This document shows positions 60,647-64,000 of a stretch of DNA of 64,000 bases, in pieces; the stretch's first letter is position 1; each line of letters opens with the position of its first letter. The position numbers and the translations under genes were made by a program. The stretch lies in assembly GCF_025994315.1 (NCBI RefSeq), contig NZ_BAQE01000030.1. One strand, given 5' to 3'. The DNA comes from Swaminathania salitolerans. Its GTDB lineage: Bacteria > Pseudomonadota > Alphaproteobacteria > Acetobacterales > Acetobacteraceae. Under the pieces are notes generated by a model, which was not told the origin of the DNA, searched no databases, and worked only from the letters and a program-made list of their open reading frames with translations.

Positions 60647-61174
60647 ATGAGCGTGTCGTTGAACATCGCCATGGCCCTGTTGCGCCGTGACGACTTCGAA
60701 GGGCTGCGCCTTGCGCCCTATCTCTGTCCTGCAGGATTCTGGACCATCGGCTACGGCAACCGCACTCTGGCCGATGGAACACCGGTCACGCGCCTGACGC
60801 CGCCGATCACCCGGGACGAAGCGACAGCCCTGCTCGAGATTACGGTCGCCGGGCTCCAGAAAGTGCTGGCCGAAGCGACGGTCGTGCCGCTCCTGCCCTG
60901 GCAGAAGGGCGCATTGCTTTCCTGGCAATTCAACGTCGGTAGCGCGGCAATGCGCAAATCGACCCTGATGCGGCTGCTCAACCGCAGGCTTTACGCAGCA
61001 GCCGGAATGCAGCTCCTGCGCTGGGACAAGGCCACCGTGGATGGACGGCTCGTCACTCTGACCGGCCTGCAGCGCCGACGCCATGTCGAACATGAGGTCT
61101 ATCAGGGACATTCCGTCGCCGGTGTTTCCCTGCCGAACCGGTCGGAGCCGTTTTCATCGACGCTTTCCGCCTGA
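60647..61174 (+). CDS. GH24-family endolysin (phage-type lysozyme)
   Basis: A 175-residue muramidase that cuts peptidoglycan. The active-site layout is Glu-x8-Cys-x5-Thr in DDFEGLRLAPYLCPAGFWTIGYGN, the E-D/C-T form of phage lysozymes; further GH24 landmarks are LLPWQKGALLSWQFNVG and TLMRLLNRR. No signal peptide or signal-arrest helix is seen, so release would need a holin. GGAAAGAGAG precedes the ATG. It lies between a spanin-like and a holin-like gene with no phage structural genes around. Confidence 0.88.
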   Translation: MSVSLNIAMALLRRDDFEGLRLAPYLCPAGFWTIGYGNRTLADGTPVTRLTPPITRDEATALLEITVAGLQKVLAEATVVPLLPWQKGALLSWQFNVGSAAMRKSTLMRLLNRRLYAAAGMQLLRWDKATVDGRLVTLTGLQRRRHVEHEVYQGHSVAGVSLPNRSEPFSSTLSA

Positions 61175-61222
61175 CGAACGCTCACCATCAACGCTCTCCC
61201 ACAATCGAAAGGACAGAGTGCC

Positions 61223-61480
61223 ATGCCTCTTGACTGGCAGAACCTTTTCGCATCCATTGCGCCCCTTATTCCTTCACGGATTGCAGGCGATCTCGCGGTG
61301 ATCGGATCGCTTCTGGTTTCTCTGTGTGCCATTGCTGCCCGATACTGGCCGCGCCCTGCTCCGGGATCGCGTTGGCTGCTCCTTTACCGCGTCGTGAACA
61401 GTATTGCCATGAACAGTCGCAATGCGATTAACGCTGATGACCAGCTCGTGAAGGAACCGTCACGGCGAGAAGATCGCTGA
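61223..61480 (+). CDS. Small holin-like membrane protein
   Basis: An 85-residue protein with a hydrophobic stretch about 18-40 (SRIAGDLAVIGSLLVSLCAIAARY) and a basic/polar C-terminus (LVKEPSRREDR). AAGGACAG precedes the ATG. Size, charge pattern and the position right after the endolysin fit a holin or related lysis protein. It does not match a holin family I can name, so the call rests on context. Confidence 0.5.
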   Translation: MPLDWQNLFASIAPLIPSRIAGDLAVIGSLLVSLCAIAARYWPRPAPGSRWLLLYRVVNSIAMNSRNAINADDQLVKEPSRREDR

Positions 61481-61492
61481 ACACGCACGAAC

Positions 61493-61511
61493 CCTGTTTT
61501 TCGACAACAGG
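61493..61511 (+). terminator. Hairpin after the lysis cassette
   Basis: CCTGTT (61493-61498) pairs with AACAGG (61506-61511), 12 bases after the holin-like gene stop. It is short and lacks a T-run. Confidence 0.4.
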
Positions 61512-61534
61512 AATAAAAGTTTGTTATAGGGCGT

Positions 61535-61552
61535 GAACAAACCGCGTTGTTC
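61535..61552. promoter_or_regulatory. Palindrome GAACAA-N6-TTGTTC before the MFS gene
   Basis: An inverted repeat about 80 bases upstream of the MFS transporter start. It might be an operator for that gene. It is not a direct GAAC-N7-GAAC repeat, so it is not a LexA box of the type seen elsewhere. Confidence 0.35.
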
Positions 61553-61631
61553 GCCCGGTAGGGAAGAGATTCCCGAGGGGAAGAATACCCCAGGGCCGAA
61601 AAGACGCCGCAAGAGCAGAGAGGTAGCACAT

Positions 61632-63086
61632 ATGAGTCGTCCGCGAAGTCCACATCCCTATTTCGGATGGTTCAAGAAGCGACAGCATCTCAAACCCGAC
61701 GATATCACGGTCGTCGATGGCGACATGCTCAAGCGTGCCGTGGCCGCCGCAGCACTCGGCAATGCCATGGAATGGTTCGACTTCGGCGTTTACGGCTATA
61801 TCGCAGTCACTCTGGGCAAGGTCTTCTTCCCGTCCACAGATGCAACCGTGCAGCTCATCTCCACCTTTGCGACCTTTGCGGTTGCCTTTCTCGTGCGACC
61901 GATCGGCGGCGCGGTGTTCGGGCCGCTGGGCGACCGGTACGGCCGCCAGAAGGTTCTCGCCGCGACGATGGTCTGCATGGCGCTCGGCACATTTGCTATC
62001 GGGTTGATCCCTTCCTATGACCGGATCGGGATATGGGCGCCGATTGCGTTGCTCCTCGCCCGGCTGGTTCAGGGGTTCTCAACCGGGGGCGAGTACGGCG
62101 GTGCGGCCACCTTCATCGCCGAGTACTCCACCGATCGCAATCGCGGCCTCATGGGGAGCTGGCTGGAATTCGGAACGCTTGCCGGATATGTGGCCGGCGC
62201 CGGGGTCGTCACGGCGCTTCAGGTCGGGATCAGCGAGGAGGCCATGCTGTCCTGGGGCTGGCGCCTGCCCTTCCTGATCGCCGGGCCGCTCGGTCTGCTC
62301 GGTCTCTATACCCGGATGAAGCTCGAAGAGACCCCGTCCTTTCAGGCTTATGCCGCCGAGGCCGAAAAACGCGAGCATGACAGGCCGGGCTGGCATCATC
62401 TCTTCACCGTACACTGGCGACAGTTGCTGAAATGTGTCGGGCTCGTGCTCGTCTTCAACGTGACGGACTACATGCTGCTCGCCTATGTGCCGAGCTACAT
62501 GACTGTGTCGCTCGGCTATCCGGAAAATCGCGGGCTCATCCTCGTCATCATCGTGATGCTTCTCATGATGCCGCTGAACGTCCTTGGAGGATATCTGAGC
62601 GATCGTCTGGGCCGTCGACCGATGATCATGGGCGCTTGCATCGCACTCGTCGTGCTGTCCATCCCGTGCTTCCACCTCATCCAGTCGGGCAGTCTCGCGG
62701 CGATCTTCATCGGTCTCATGTTGCTGGGTCTCGCGCTTGTCTGCTTCACGAGCTCGATGCCTTCGACCCTGCCCGCTCTCTTCTACACGCCGATCCGCTA
62801 TACGGCGCTCTCGGTCGCGTTCAATCTTTCGGTTTCGGTATTCGGCGGCACGACCCCCCTGCTGATGGCCTGGCTGGTCAAAAAGACCAGTTATCTCGAT
62901 CTGCCCGCCTGGTATCTCATGGCTGCGGCTCTGGTCGGTTTCATCACGATGTTCACCGTGCGTGAGACAGCCGGCCTCCCGCTTCGTGGGTCGCCGCCTG
63001 CCGTTGGCAGCGAGGACGAAGCCGAACGTTTCATCGAGGGCAAGACGCTTCTGACTGTCGATGAGGAACTTCCCCCGATGTCGTGA
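61632..63086 (+). CDS. MFS transporter, metabolite:H+ symporter (ProP-like) family
   Basis: A 484-residue 12-helix transporter. The start at MSRPRSPHPYFGWF has GAGAGG upstream. Family marks are AAALGNAMEWFDFGVYGY in helix 1, the loop GDRYGRQKVL, GFSTGGEYGGAATFIAEYS, and the second-half loop YLSDRLGRRPM. ProP-type members carry proline, betaine or organic acids; the substrate here is not known. A strong terminator follows. Confidence 0.92.
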   Translation: MSRPRSPHPYFGWFKKRQHLKPDDITVVDGDMLKRAVAAAALGNAMEWFDFGVYGYIAVTLGKVFFPSTDATVQLISTFATFAVAFLVRPIGGAVFGPLGDRYGRQKVLAATMVCMALGTFAIGLIPSYDRIGIWAPIALLLARLVQGFSTGGEYGGAATFIAEYSTDRNRGLMGSWLEFGTLAGYVAGAGVVTALQVGISEEAMLSWGWRLPFLIAGPLGLLGLYTRMKLEETPSFQAYAAEAEKREHDRPGWHHLFTVHWRQLLKCVGLVLVFNVTDYMLLAYVPSYMTVSLGYPENRGLILVIIVMLLMMPLNVLGGYLSDRLGRRPMIMGACIALVVLSIPCFHLIQSGSLAAIFIGLMLLGLALVCFTSSMPSTLPALFYTPIRYTALSVAFNLSVSVFGGTTPLLMAWLVKKTSYLDLPAWYLMAAALVGFITMFTVRETAGLPLRGSPPAVGSEDEAERFIEGKTLLTVDEELPPMS

Positions 63087-63126
63087 TCGCCTTCATCATC
63101 CTTAAAGTTGTGCGGTTTTTTCCAGA

Positions 63127-63157
63127 ACGGGTCGGAGGCTTCTCCGACCCGTTTTTT
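63127..63157 (+). terminator. Rho-independent terminator of the MFS gene
   Basis: ACGGGTCGGAG (63127-63137) pairs with CTCCGACCCGT (63142-63152) around a 4-base loop, followed by a run of T to 63157. This is a textbook terminator. Confidence 0.92.
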
Positions 63158-63259
63158 CTGGCTTTCTTCCTGACGAGGGAACCGGGATGAGAAGAGGCTC
63201 ACACGGGGGACCGGATGTCTTCCGGGCCATCGCGTGACGGACTTCGCGGGATATGCGGT

Positions 63260-63676
63260 CTATTTCGGACCGGTTTTCTCGACGCAGGAAACAGAGACGT
63301 CCGGGCTGGTGACATCCGCAAACTGCGCGGTGTCTCCCTTGCTCCACCATATATATACCCCACCGGCATATCGTACTCCGCTCCCGGAAATCACGTTGCT
63401 GAGGATGAGCTTTTTCCCTGTTACCGGCACGACCGCGAGGCTGTTTTCCCCCGCGTTGAGATAGCTCACCTCCACATCACCTGCCGGTAGCCGCGAACGA
63501 AGATCCCGATTGGCCTTTCCCTCGTCCCCATCGCATCGATAGACCACGTCGAGACGGGTCACCTCCGTTCCGGGATCGAGCGGTATGTGCAAAAACGCGG
63601 GTTTTCCTGCATGGGCGGGTGAGCACGAGGTCAGGAGGGACACGATCCCCAAAAGAGACCAGCTGGCTCGATGCAT
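63260..63676 (-). CDS. mliC: MliC-family lysozyme inhibitor, lipoprotein
   Basis: A 138-residue periplasmic lipoprotein. The signal MHRASWSLLGIVSLLTSCSP ends in lipobox LTSC. The mature part has the MliC features VYRCDG near the start, VEVSYLNAGENSLAVVPV, SGSGVRYAGGVYIWWSKGDTA and a C-terminal cysteine in VSVSCVEK for the disulfide. The family inhibits C-type lysozyme and can bind other muramidases. GAGGAAAA precedes the ATG. It is convergent with the MFS gene, about 2 kb from the endolysin gene. Confidence 0.85.
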   Translation of the reverse strand: MHRASWSLLGIVSLLTSCSPAHAGKPAFLHIPLDPGTEVTRLDVVYRCDGDEGKANRDLRSRLPAGDVEVSYLNAGENSLAVVPVTGKKLILSNVISGSGVRYAGGVYIWWSKGDTAQFADVTSPDVSVSCVEKTGPK

Positions 63677-64000
63677 GATTTTTCCTCATTGCTTGCGGGC
63701 GGAACGGGACCATGACGGTGCCGCTTGCCCGGATCGTGAACGAGGGTGCAGGATCGCGGTTTCCCCGTATTGCGTGGACGAGCCCGGATGCGCTTTCCGC
63801 CCACCGACGCCCCAGCCGGGCAGAGCAGACACATATCGGCCCCTGGGACCTGTGCGGTGGGGAAAACCACCAACTCGATTGTGGCATCACGGTTCAGCGT
63901 CAGCATTGCAAGCGTCAGTCGTCGAAGCCCCTGGATCGATGTCAAGGCGATGTTGCACCCGGCCCTCTAGGCGGAGATCGTCAGCCCCCGGGGGGGGGGG
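63677..64000. other. Right edge of the window, no gene called
   Basis: About 320 bases upstream of mliC. Short minus-strand frames are present, one containing LNRDATIELVVFPTAQVPGADM, but none is long or recognisable enough to call; a frameshifted gene end is possible. The window ends in CCCCC followed by eleven G (63990-64000). Confidence 0.4.

Noticed and set aside
60309..60650. An overlapping +1 frame inside the spanin-like gene as a possible Rz1
   Set aside because: It has no signal peptide or lipobox and is Arg-rich.
61480..61500. GAAC-N6-GAAC just after the holin-like gene as a third LexA box
   Set aside because: The spacer is 6, not 7, and it lies at a gene end.
9430..61511. Similar CCTGTT...AACAGG palindromes before tpiA (9430-9447) and after the lysis cassette (61493-61511) as a shared regulatory element
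   Set aside because: The loops differ and the contexts are unrelated; short palindromes of this size are expected by chance.
63631..63945. A 104-codon minus-strand frame upstream of mliC
   Set aside because: Only a TTG start, no ribosome site and a C-terminal part that reads like a wrong frame; too weak to call a gene.
1..64000. CRISPR arrays, insertion sequences or rRNA genes
   Set aside because: No regularly spaced repeats, transposase-like proteins, terminal inverted repeats or rRNA-like segments were seen on either strand.

Overview
The window looks like chromosomal DNA of a high-GC alphaproteobacterium, most likely an acetic acid bacterium (Acetobacteraceae). The evidence is a pyruvate dehydrogenase E1 beta subunit carrying its own lipoyl domain, a LexA box of the alphaproteobacterial GTTC-N7-GTTC type in front of lexA, an alpha-amino acid ester hydrolase of the Acetobacter type, and the gene order tpiA-secG-pyrG-kdsA-eno-ftsB. 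The genus cannot be fixed from the sequence alone. Genes are dense, with many stop/start overlaps, and most are ordinary core genes.

Layout. 1-2.9 kb: pdhABC (minus, pdhC cut by the window edge). 3.0-9.1 kb: a minus-strand run ppiD-like, trpE, trpG, trpD, trpC, mostly coupled by overlaps. 9.5-16.1 kb: tpiA, secG, pyrG, kdsA, an OsmC-like gene, eno and ftsB (plus), with a small DUF3429-like membrane gene opposed. 16.2-21.2 kb: rpmG, SOS-controlled lexA, a lipoprotein, pgsA and uvrC. 21.5-31.0 kb: a dipeptidase, xth, an OmpR-type response regulator, an L,D-transpeptidase, a K+/Na+:H+ antiporter, rsmB, guaB and a glycerophosphotransferase-like gene. 31.4-39.5 kb: recF, dnaN, dnaA, rpsT, mutM, ubiE, coaBC and dut. 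39.7-42.7 kb: a two-gene ABC transporter with a fused double permease and no binding protein. 42.8-47.3 kb: msrA, the ester hydrolase and ilvD. 47.9-54.4 kb: accessory uptake genes, a TonB receptor paired with a PhoD phosphatase and a siderophore receptor behind a Fur-like box. 54.5-59.0 kb: valS, a TolC-type channel and tRNA-Cys. 59.2-64 kb: a Gdx/SugE-type SMR exporter, a compact orphan lysis cassette (coiled-coil membrane protein, GH24 endolysin, holin-like protein) downstream of a second LexA-type box, an MFS transporter and an MliC-type lysozyme inhibitor.

How the parts fit. The core blocks supply acetyl-CoA, tryptophan, CTP, KDO, glycolytic enzymes and replication/repair proteins. DNA-damage functions recur (lexA, uvrC, recF, mutM, xth, dut). 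The most unusual part is the 59.7-61.5 kb lysis cassette: it has no structural phage genes around it, carries a perfect GAAC-N7-GAAC box like the one in front of lexA, and lies close to a tRNA gene and to a lysozyme inhibitor. That makes a domesticated, SOS-triggered lysis module a testable idea. Other regulatory elements visible are a palindrome upstream of pdhA, an inverted repeat enclosing a TATAAT before the TonB-PhoD pair, a PHO-box-like site, and a DnaA-box-bearing AT-rich gap upstream of uvrC.
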